From Diogma glabrata (Eukaryota; Arthropoda; Insecta; Diptera; Cylindrotomidae), in contig OY856186.1 of assembly GCA_963693315.1 (NCBI GenBank), positions 69,958,019 to 70,022,018 of the forward strand: a stretch of DNA of 64,000 nucleotides, in the 5' to 3' direction. Positions 11,942 through 21,800 of this stretch are shown here, piece by piece. A model generated the notes under the pieces. The model saw only the letters and a list, made by a program, of their open reading frames with translations. It did not search any database and was not told the origin of the DNA. The position numbers were made by a program, and so were the translations under genes. Positions within the stretch are counted from its first letter, which is position 1. Each line of letters opens with the position of its first letter.

Positions 11942-12870
11942 GGAAAAGTACTTCGTTTTTATGATAATGTATACTCGTTTTTATTTATACTGTTTTAAGG
12001 TGACAAACAATAATTGTGATAACTCAAACAAATTTTTACTTAATAAAAACCACTTTTTACGAAAAAATAATTTATTTTGTTTTGCTTATTTCAAATTATA
12101 TTTATAGATTCATAATGAAGAAACTGTTAATCTGTTAATTGATAATCTGTGAACCTTAAATATTAAATATATAAATTAAAAAAATAACATTTTATAGCTC
12201 ATGTAGATTCAGTTTTGGGCAATAGCGACAGAAAAAATATAGGTCGCTTTAACGGATAAAATATACTATTATTACATCTGAAAAATATTTCTTAAACTAT
12301 GAATTATTATGTACTGGCATGTAGACTGTTAAGTCAATTATGCCAAACTTCTTTGGTGCCTTTCTCAAATGTGCTCACTATTGTAACTTCATATAAAAAT
12401 TAGGTACGTAGAAGTGAAAGAAATTTTAACAAAATAAGGGCAACAGTCAAAGTTGTTATAGAACTATAGCTTGTGTTTTGCTATAGTGTAGAGTAGAGTA
12501 ATGTATAACAGTGCAGTGTAGAGCAGCACCGTGTAGAGAAGAGCAGCGTAGAGCAAAGCAGTGTTAATGATTATTTACTCTGACTGGTGTAGTAAGAAAA
12601 GTGATAATCGGTGGCAATTTTTCATATTTTTAACCTGTGATATGTGATCGTATCAAGATCCACTTCAGATAGTTCCTCTTTCAAATCTACAGGTTCAGTA
12701 GTTAAGATCTTGCTGTAATTCCATGGAACTAATTCTACACTCGGTATTTATTTTATCCTTTGAAGAAAGAATTAGATTTTACAATTAAAGAAAACTACGC
12801 TTCGAACATAGTAACAATACAATTAATTATCTAAAACATATACTTATATTTATCTAAAACTTTTCAGATT
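11942..12870 (+). other. sulfotransferase 3' UTR and flank
   Basis: A poly(A) signal AATAAA lies at 12042-12047, about 100 nt after the stop. Beyond it is AT-rich sequence. Positions 12486-12566 hold loose repeats of GTAGAG/AGAGCAG. No gene was recognised. Confidence 0.5.
12042..12047 (+). terminator. poly(A) signal of sulfotransferase
   Basis: Canonical AATAAA, 101 nt after the stop codon. Confidence 0.6.
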
Positions 12871-12874
12871 AGAT

Positions 12875-12980
12875 ATTTTATTTAATTGGAAAATATTACA
12901 AGAATGAAATGAAAATATGCTAAATATTTATTTAATTGGAAAATATTACAAGAATGAAATGAAAATATGCTAAATATTTA
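12875..12980. repeat. perfect 2 x 50-bp tandem duplication
   Basis: The unit beginning ATTTAATTGGAAAATATTAC recurs exactly 50 bp later (TTTAATTGGA at 12881 and 12931), including GAATGAAATGAAAATATGC. The copies look identical, so the duplication is recent. Confidence 0.9.
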
Positions 12981-13079
12981 AGAATGCATAACATTTGTCA
13001 AGTTTTTTGAACTGTCAGAATTGTTATATAGGCATTACCAACAATTATATAGGCATTACCACCAGGGACTCCTCACCTA

Positions 13080-14570
13080 GTGCCATCGAATATGGGACGA
13101 TATAATGAAAGAAAATAAGGGAATTAATGTGCCAGAGCAAGAAGGAAGCGAGCGGGAGTGGCTGTACCTGCTCTGGTGTTTGCGGTGGTTGGGTTAAAAA
13201 AATTCGTTTCAGACACGAGGTGGAATTTGACTTTCCTGGTTAGCACGTTTGCCTTAGCATCGAGTTTCCTCGCTTCTTCAGAGGTAGCAGGGAAAGCGAG
13301 GATGTGTCTGGAAGATTATGGGATGGACGTTATCTGTAAGAGATGAAGTTTCGTCTGCGCGACTGAGATTAGTACTCGAAGTAGGTGAGTTTTGAGTTAA
13401 GTCAAATTCATATTGTCCCTAAAGCAAGGTTTTAATCTGTCGAAGGAAGCTCGAATGTGTTGTCCTTTACGGTCAATGACGGTTGTATGGCGGTTGTAAT
13501 GCTTTACGTACTAAGTCCGTACGTAAGTAGACATGCGAACAATACTCGAGATTTTTGTAGACGAAAGCTTTAGAAGTGTGTCTTGACCCAAAAGAGGGAG
13601 GAAGGTGGTTGAAATGTTGTTTCAATTGAAAAACGAAGTCAGATTGAGGAGAGGAAGTGGAGTTCTAGCTAGCGAATTCACCAGGGAAACGGAATGCTTC
13701 TCAAGATGGACGGGTCTACGCCCCAGAAGTACTCGGAACCCAGTTCCGACGCTCCATTTTTTGGTTAAAGAAGCAGTTGTCACTGGCCTCACTGCTTCAG
13801 ATCCTCCTCTTCATGGCCGGTATTGAAAGAAATCCTGGACCAACTAAAATATGGCATTGTGCAATATGCAAAAACATTTTAAGGGCAAACACCACATCCG
13901 TCCAGTGTGATAGCTGTAAAGAATGGTGTCATCTTAAGAACTGCTCAGGCCTTGCAACACATAAGTAATGGACCAAAAACTACATAGCGCCATGTTGCTA
14001 TGCATCAAGTCAACATATAAATACGAGCTCGCAACAGAACACAATGCGAATGAACACACATCCGGAAACCCCAAGTGATGTGAAAATAATGCAGCTAAAT
14101 TGTAACGGTCTCTTAAACAAAATCGATGATATCATCAACTTTATGTATAAAAACAATATTCTAGTCGCGGTTTTGCAAGAAACCATATTAAATGTTAGAT
14201 CTAAGATTAGTGGTAGTATCTGTGATTATAGAATTATAAGACTGGATAGAGGGAAGGACAAAGGTGGTGGCCTTGCCTTTATCATACACAAAACCATTAT
14301 CTACCGTACAACCACATTACCAACAGTACCGGGAACTGATAAACACCTAGAACCACTAGGTATTACAATAAAATCCGGAAATACAGAGATAAATCTAGTC
14401 AATATTTATATTCCACCAGTAAGCAGCTGTGATATAGGTTATGAACCGTTCATAGGACATTTATTTTACACCAAAGACTGTCTAATTCTCGGAGATATAA
14501 ATGCTCACCACGATCTATGGCACTCACACTTGAACACTGACTCAAGAGGTGAAAATATTGCTGATCAAAT
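13080..14570 (+). mobile_element. Jockey-like LINE, left half (family A)
   Basis: This is the 5' part of a non-LTR retrotransposon, later split by the LTR element at 14571. It holds a 5' leader, then a protein with a 2A-like motif, a PHD-like finger and an endonuclease/exonuclease/phosphatase (EEP) endonuclease domain. The 5' limit near 13080 is estimated. The sequence TCTACGCCCCAGAAGTACTCGGAACCCAGTTCC (13710-13750 region) is also present, diverged, in the 5' end of the element at 48.5 kb. The right half is at 24068-26720. Confidence 0.8.
13777..14570 (+). pseudogene. LINE N-terminal protein: 2A-like motif, PHD finger, EEP endonuclease
   Basis: The frame opens with a hydrophobic leader ending LLFMAGIERNPGP, a 2A-like sequence (I-E-x-N-P-G-P) with G where the usual D stands. 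A PHD-like finger follows: CAIC, CDSC, WCHLKNC and, after the break, APCC. A single in-frame TAA at 13966-13968 interrupts the finger. The same frame then continues into the EEP endonuclease (IMQLNCNGL, VLQETIL, GGGLAFI, LILGDINAHHDLWHS). It stops at 14570, where an LTR retrotransposon is inserted; the rest (SDHVPIIITL) follows at 24068. The EEP domain nicks target DNA for target-primed reverse transcription. Apart from the stop and the insertion the frame is intact, so it decayed recently. Confidence 0.85.
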
Positions 14571-14731
14571 TGTAACGTCCGCTATATTCGCCTAAACAAC
14601 AATAAAACCAATTCATACTCTTTTTCTAATTCAATAAAAATGTATTTCATTAGTTTCAGTTCATTTTTTTTACATTAATAATAATTTTAAAATTTGCTAA
14701 TACTTAACGGCTAGTTAAATTTCGAATATAC

Positions 14732-14739
14732 TATAAAAA
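14732..14739 (+). promoter_or_regulatory. possible TATA box in 5' LTR
   Basis: TATAAAAA in the first quarter of the LTR, the only good TATA-like word near its left end. The function is inferred from position only. Confidence 0.35.
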
Positions 14740-15104
14740 CAAACGAACGTACCCAATTTTACTTCCAATTCTAACGAACAGATGTCGTTACTAACTTTTG
14801 CTGAATTTTGGTATTACACGATTGATTAGAAGATGTCAAACAAAAATCACATTTTTTTGGTTGATTAATTTTCCGATGTAAAAAATTGAATAATAAAAAT
14901 TCATTCCGGTCTTGATTTTTCAAAAGATGACATCTAGTCAAAGTTTGTTCATGCAATCATGTTTAGAAAAAAATAAGTTCATTGATAATTATATCAATAA
15001 CAAATTTTTGTAATGTTATATTTAAACACAAAAATGTTTTATGAAAGTTTGAATAGTGTGTTTTTAATTATAAGTGTCTGGAATTAAAAATAAAATAATA
15101 AATT

Positions 15105-15426
15105 GATACATATCAAAGATTACGTTTGATTTATTCTAAATGTGAGGATCAAATGCATATATTACACACAAATGAACATTTTAATATATTTACAAATAAT
15201 TTAACGAGAAAATGTAAACAAGCTATAAAACTATTTAAGGAAGGTAAAGAAAAGATGTTTGATGAAAATTCTCACTATCGAAGGAATTTAACAAAATTAA
15301 GTCTGGTTGTTTTGCACATATGTGAAGTGAATTAAAAGCTATATTTCCAAATGGATTTTTTGCTGGTGATCAATTTCGTATAACAAAATCAGATGCTGCT
15401 GAGTTTTGGAAATTAAACTTTGGTAA
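15105..15426 (+). pseudogene. Cbl-like fragment (phosphotyrosine-binding region) inside 5' LTR
   Basis: Translation gives DTYQRLRLIYSKCEDQM, then NEHFNIFTNNL, LFKEGKEKMFDENSHYRRNL and TKLSL. After a frameshift and an in-frame TGA it continues [17 protein letters not shown] and [12 protein letters not shown]. These blocks follow in order the four-helix bundle and EF-hand of the Cbl tyrosine-kinase-binding domain, an adaptor and E3 ubiquitin ligase of receptor tyrosine kinase signalling. A TAA lies just upstream of the homology at 15099-15101, and homology fades after the EFW block. The RING finger and SH2-like part are absent. It is not a functional Cbl gene. The same segment is in the 3' LTR. 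Confidence 0.85.
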
Positions 15427-15682
15427 TAGGAAATCCTACTGGAAGTGAATGGGGTCCACCAATCAACAGTTAATTTAAGGTATTTTAGATTCAATATATA
15501 TTAATTTTTGTTTAATTATTTTTTTCCTTGGAATGTTAGGATAAAGTTTCCAAATATAAGAGATTCCCAAATTTAAGATTCGTGCAGGGACAATCAGTAT
15601 CCCGGGAGTAATCTCCTTTGTTTTATTTGGTTTTGTTACTATTGGTATAAAAGTCCAAGCTATTATATAGCTACTCGTAATA

Positions 15683-18408
15683 ACTGGCAGCCGAAACAAA
15701 GACCTGGGGCTTTGTAAGGGTTTTTTTTATATTTGAATTATATGAGTAAATAATTAATGATTTTGTATATTTTTGGCGCAGTTTTAGGCGTTGGTTGTCA
15801 AACCGGTTTGGTTTGGCAAAGATATTCATATAATATTATTATAAATTTTTGTAATTTTTGGGTAAAATAAAACCAATACTGGTTTTTTTGTTGACTTATT
15901 TTTTGGATGATGCAATTAATTTATATATGAAATTAATTGTATGTTTTTTTTGATTATGGTTAGATTTAGTAAATGTTTAGCTAGATTTTTTCAATGCACT
16001 CATACGCGATCCCCATATTCGTCATTGGTTTAGTGTGAGTTACAATTTCGAGGTATTGATTTGTGTATTATTCACACTATAGAGTGGATGTCAATAGAAC
16101 ATGTCTCATTACAGTTCTATAAACTTTTGAACTTATACGGAAATGTTGAAATATTTTTATTTTGGCTAATATAATGTTCATTTTTGGCCAAAACGACTTC
16201 TATTGCGGTACGCCTTATTAGATTTTATGATTTGTACAGGGATTGTTTTGTGTATCTCATATATATATACAAAATAATTTATGTCAAACCTGAAAATCTA
16301 GGTAGGTTTCCTATTGCAACACAATTCGTTTGGCGAAAGAATTTTTTGTGGTTAAGTCATGTTTTTATGAGTTTTAGGATGTTATTAACGTAATAAAAGT
16401 TAACATTGACCAAACAGTTTTTCAACAATTTTGTATAAGTTTAAATCTTTCGTCACTACTTTCAAAGTATTATTGGTCTGTGTTTATAGAAGTATAATTG
16501 AAAATAATTAATTCCCATTAGCTTTATAGAGTGAGCCGGATCCAGATCAATATCTCCACATTTGTCATCATATTGATCCGCTGACGTACGTATACATATC
16601 TCGTATGAGTCCATTTTAGTTACCACTATTTTTAAAATTATTTTTTATTGCGATTAATTTAAAAAATAAGATAAATATAGAAATAATTATTTTTAGCTAA
16701 CATTTATTTTTGTTTTGAATACAATAAATAAAGCGATGAAAATTTGACCTGAACAAATATATTAGAATTAATAACTTAAAAATTAGTAAGCTTAGTTTTA
16801 AATTTAAAATAATCGTAATTTTTTTTATAATGTAAATTACCAATTTATTATCTAGTCTGAAGATTAAATTTAATTAATTTCATGTAAAACCTTATTAACA
16901 CATATTATATATTTCATGTTTCGATTTAGCATTTTTAAATAAGAAATTATTTAGATTATGGATAAGTTATGTATTATTTACTTTATGTTAATGTATAAAT
17001 TCTTCTCTCTACAGCGGTAGGCCTAACAAGCCATCCATGGGGCTTCTCCCCTTAACGATGATGACGTTCTTAGATCGCCTATGGCCATCGGGGTTATGCG
17101 ATCGAAGAACATTGGTTTCTTCTCTTCATTCGGCGAGGGAGTTCTCAGGGACGAGGAGTGGTGTTGCTGTGTTTGTACTTAGGTGCAAACCAGTAGTACC
17201 ATTCTTTGCTCAGAGGCTTCTTCGGTGTAATGAAGAGAAGAACCAATTATACTTTGCTTTCAGGATCAGAGGCTTAACCTCATACAAATTCATACTTTTC
17301 CATTTTTTACATTTAGTTTTTCAATAGACAATTTTTCATAGAGTTTAGGTTTTGAAGTCTGGTGCTCGGGAGCGTTCTTCAACTTTCGCATTAGGTTTAG
17401 TTGTAATTTATTTGTAGGTTAAACAAGCACAACTGGGTCAGTAGAAATGGACCTAGTGTCTAATCGTGACAGTTGTGATTGTTTTATTAGGCTGGGGAGA
17501 ATCTGTTCTGTAGAATCTGGTCGTTAGGGGCTTTTCTAGTCAGTTCTCACATGCATTGTTGGAGTGGGCTCGCGAAAGCGATAATTCAAATTTAAACAAA
17601 ATGGATATTGTACCATACTTACTTTTTAAATTGTCTCCAGACGAATCTTGATTTTGGGAATCTCTTATCTTATTAAATAAAAATAAAATAAATAAAACAA
17701 ATTTTTCAAAAAATTAAATAAATAAAATTTTTATTAAATAAAATAATTTTCTTTAGAATTAAATAATTTTAGGTAACTAAATAAATAAATTTTTTTAAAT
17801 ACACACTACATCAAGATATAACTAAATATTTTTTATTTTTCTTAAAAATAAATCAATATTTCAAAGTTAAGACGGTGCATCCGATAAATAAACATTCTTT
17901 TGAATATTTTTTATTTTTTTCAATTTTTTTTTTTAAAATAAATAAATATTTTTAGGGGTGCTATCGTCAATAATTAATTTTAGGTATATAATTAGTTCTG
18001 GAATTTCAGCATATCTGAAATTAAATAAATAAATTATTTTGGATTTTTGAGATCAATTAAACTCAAGTAAGTAAAGAAGTAATTGGAATATTTTCAATTC
18101 AAAGGTATGGTTTGAAGTTTCTCAGAAAAAAAAAAAAAATAAATTATATTTTTATATACAATATTTTAGGAATTTTTGTGAAAGGTAAAGCAAAGATTAG
18201 GTACGACGGTGGTCTTTTTGTTCTTTTACGGAATTTGGTTTTTACAAATTTTTGTGTTTTCGAATTGGGCGTTCGTTGGTTTTTTTTCGTTTCTGCGTTT
18301 TTCATTATTTTTACATTTACAGCGTACTAACTTTTTTTTGTTGTTGGGAATTGGTTTTAGTATTGTTGTTGTTTGCGACTTCATAATTTTACGGGTTTTA
18401 CCATCAAA
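15683..18408 (+). other. long untranslated leader of the LTR retrotransposon
   Basis: This 2.7-kb stretch between the 5' LTR and gag has no credible gene. It begins ACTGGCAGCC, with TGG as a likely primer-binding start. Positions 17020-17300 are noticeably richer in GC and hold an inverted repeat (ATTGGTTTCTTCTCTTCATT near 17108 and AATGAAGAGAAGAACCAAT near 17231). A 5'-truncated SINE tail lies at 18034-18125. The rest is AT-rich. Such a long leader may have grown by nested insertions. Confidence 0.6.
18034..18138 (-). repeat. 5'-truncated SINE tail in the LTR element leader
   Basis: TATTTTGGATTTTTGAGATC through GAAGTTTCTCAG matches the 3' part of the tRNA-derived SINEs at 40162 and 40643, then turns into a run of 13 A. 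The tRNA-like head is missing. Confidence 0.8.
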
Positions 18409-18885
18409 ATGTCAAACCAACTAGACGTTGACCATCCGTTCTGTGGTTTGGAACCCACCGAACTACAGATCGAATGTCTGGTTCGGGGTGTGAACTTCAG
18501 GGGGAACAATTGGGCGGAAGACTTTGCAATACCACAATTGGGTCCATCACTCCAAGCTGAACACATACACAATAGTCCAGCATTAGTACAACCGCAATTA
18601 TCATTAAATTATCCATCAGTACCACAGGTACAACCACCACCATTATATCCACAAGCTCCACTTACAGCACCACCACCATACAACCAACCTCCTCAGGTAT
18701 GGCGTGACGCGGCTCCAGCGTTAGCACCAGTGGAGTACCGAGGGGTTCATGGGAACAATTTGAGTCGTTATGACTCAAATTGGGTTTCAACCTTCACAGG
18801 AGATGGTCACTCTCCTGATGTTCATGAGTTTGTTCAGAGTGGAGGCGGCTGCCAGGAGGGACCGTGTGAATTGGGACGACCTTAG
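18409..18885 (+). CDS. gag N-terminal part (frameshifted)
   Basis: From ATG 18409 the frame encodes a proline-rich gag N-terminus (QPPPLYPQAPLTAPPPYNQP) leading into STFTGDGHSPDVHEF, the start of a retrotransposon gag capsid domain. The capsid continues in another frame (FRVEAAARRDRVNWDDL) from about 18834. The break near 18831-18840 is inside gag rather than at a gag-pol border, so a mutation is more likely than programmed frameshifting. Confidence 0.7.
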   Translation: MSNQLDVDHPFCGLEPTELQIECLVRGVNFRGNNWAEDFAIPQLGPSLQAEHIHNSPALVQPQLSLNYPSVPQVQPPPLYPQAPLTAPPPYNQPPQVWRDAAPALAPVEYRGVHGNNLSRYDSNWVSTFTGDGHSPDVHEFVQSGGGCQEGPCELGRP

Positions 18886-21800
18886 GTCTATCGTTCCACG
18901 GTATCTCAAGGGAGCTGCCGACAGATACTATTTGAACTTAACTCATGAATATGAGGTGGTGACCTATCCAGTGTTAAGGGAGGGACTCCTACAAACCTTC
19001 GGTACGCTCACTGATGATAAGGCGATCTTGCGAGTTCTTCTGAACCGCAAACAAAAGTCAAAGGAGAGCGTGTACGATTATCTGGTGGAGATTGGTTCGT
19101 TAAATCGTCGTTTAGCACGTCCATTTGCTGACCGTGAAATGCTAGAGATTGCTCGGGAGGGACTGAGTGTGGAACTCAAAAATGCTACACTAGCAGCAAC
19201 AATACATTCTATGGATGAACTTCGGACTTTATGTCAGAAGTTTGAACGTTTGTGGTCCACACCAGTTCCGACCAGAACATCAAATTTGAGAATTAGCGAG
19301 CTACAGCGGATGGATGATTATGAGGTGGATGTTAAACTAGATCGAGATGGATATATTGAAACGATGGATTCAACACAGTCCGAACAACAGCACGAAGAAA
19401 GCGACGATAGATGTAGGAACGCAGAACGATCTGCCACCACTCAGGAAAACCAAATAAAACCATCTAGCACATTTAATTTCCCATCATTACATCGAAAGTA
19501 TTTTAGACGACTTGAACGTAACATCAGATATTGGAGGATGAGGAAATTATTTCGTAAAGCTTGTATTTCATCTATCCTTTCAGAAACAAAGGATCCTCGG
19601 CCGCGATTGACAGTTAGGATTTTGGACAAAAATATTTCAGGACTATTGGATAGTGGAGCGTCAATCACAATACTTGGAAGAAATTCCTTGGAATTATTGG
19701 AATCATCAGGTACAGCCTACCGTAAATACACTTCGTGTATTCGTACGGCGGATGGTACTGCAACTAAAATTTTGGGTTACATAGAAGTTCCAATAACCGT
19801 GAATGGCTCCACTAAACCAATGCGGTTTCATATTGTCCCTGGATTACGAGAAGAGCTCTACCTGGGCATAGATTTCTGGGAGAAATTCGGTATTGTTCCT
19901 TCTTTTGTTAGTGAACTGACTCGTACAGAGCCAATAACTTTAAATACACACAACCTCACCGCTGATCAGCAACATGAACTGGATATGATCAAGGATTCTT
20001 TCCCGTCATTTGAAGTGTCTGGGCTCGGAAAGACTTCTTTGGTTGAACATGTCATCGATGTTGGTGATAGTGCACCTGTTAAACAGAGGCATTATCCCAC
20101 ATCGCCGGCTGTTCAACTAAAGGTTTATGCCGAACTCGACCGAATGCTTCAAATGGGCGTGATCGAAGAGTCTAACAGTTCTTGGTGCTCGCCAGTGGTT
20201 TTGGTACAAAAAGAATCTGGTAAAAACAGATTATGTATTGATAGCCGTCGTGTCAATTCACTAACGAAAAAGGACGCTTACCCACTTCCCTTGATTGATG
20301 GCTTACTAGGTCGTCTAAATAGCACAAAGTACATTTCCAGTATGGATCTCAAAGATGCTTTCTGGCAGATTCCTCTGGCAGAAGCATCTAGAGACAAGAC
20401 AGCCTTCACAGTGCCTGGTCGTCCATTGTATCAATTCCGGGTTATGCCCTTTGGATTGTGCAATGCTCCCCAGACAATGTGTCGGCTAATGCACAAAGTG
20501 ATACCACATCAATATCACGAAAATGTCTTTGTTTATTTAGATGATCTATTGGTAGTCTCCTCCACGTTCCAGGAACATATGGAATTGCTGTCCAAAGTCT
20601 CTTCATTGTTAAGAGCGGCTGGGTTAACAATAAACCTCAAGAAAAGTAAATTTGTTCTGAGAGAGGTGAAATACTTGGGATTTTTGGTTGGTGAAGATGG
20701 TCTTCGAACAGACCCTGACAAGGTAAGAGCTGTAGCAGAGTTTCCAGCTCCATCTACAGTAAAACAAATACGTAGACTATTGGGAATGGCTGGTTGGTAC
20801 CAACGTTTCATACCAAATTATGCAAGCGTGGTATCACCGATTACGGATTTATTAAAGAAAAGTTCTGGGAAATTGAAATGGACATTGGAAGCGCAAGCTG
20901 CTTTCGAAAATTTAAAACGATTGCTGACTACAGCACCGGTATTAATTAACCCTGACTATAATAAAGAGTTCTTTATTAGATGCGATGCGAGTCTGACAGG
21001 GATAGGTAGTGTGTTGTATCAGGTTGATACAGACAGACAAGAGTGTCCGATAGCCTTCATGTCGAAGAAACTAAATAAAGCTCAGAGAAATTATTCGGTT
21101 TCTGAGCTTGAATGTCTTGCGGCAATTCTGAGTGTGAAGAAATTCAGGGGCTATGTTGAAGGTCACCGATTCACAATTGTGACTGATCACTCAAGTCTGA
21201 AGTGGCTTATGTCACAGAAAGACTTGAGTGGTCGTCTGGCTAGGTGGAGCCTAAAACTCCAACATATGGATTTTACCATTGTCCACCAAAAAGGTACCCA
21301 AAATATAGTCCCTGATGCTCTATCTCGTCTTTATGACGATACACACGAAGAATTGACGGAAGCATTAGTACATCACATTAACGACATTAAAATCGACAAT
21401 GAAGGTTATCGGCACAACGAATATACGGATATGATAGCTAAAGTTCAGTCATCTCCTAAGGACTTTCCATCTGTTAAAGTCGTGGATGATAAGCTATACC
21501 TACGTATTGAGCCAAGACCTGATGCAATGCCTAACGATGTTCCTGTGTGGAAACTCTGGGTACCAAAACCGATGACTTCAAACATGATTCAGAAACATCA
21601 TGATGATAGTACTGCTGCTCATGGAGGTGTTAAAAAGACATTAGAATTACTTCGACGTCTTTATTATTGGCCGGGCATGGCGTCACAGGTACACAACTAT
21701 ATTGTGTCCTGCGACACATGTAAACAAACAAAAGCCACGAATCAGATATTGCGTCCTCCGATGCAATATCAATTCGAAACAGCACGTCTATGGCAGAGAG

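Larger units (their letters stand above)
14571..15682 (+). repeat. 5' LTR (1112 bp)
   Basis: It starts TGTAACGTCC and ends near CTACTCGTAATA. It contains a TATAAAAA box at 14732-14739 as a possible promoter, and a Cbl-like segment at about 15105-15426. Differences from the 3' LTR are at 14617, 15233, 15596, 15629 and 15678. Confidence 0.9.

Noticed and set aside
12486..12566. GTAGAG/AGAGCAG repeats as a functional array
   Set aside because: Degenerate, short and irregular; most likely simple-sequence drift.
14771..14956. 61-codon minus-strand frame in the LTR with several cysteines, repeated at 23152-23337
   Set aside because: It is duplicated only because the LTR is. I recognise no domain and the codon pattern is not convincing.
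17037..17327. Possible envelope or accessory gene in the LTR element leader
   Set aside because: No signal peptide, membrane segment or known motif, and it lies upstream of gag.
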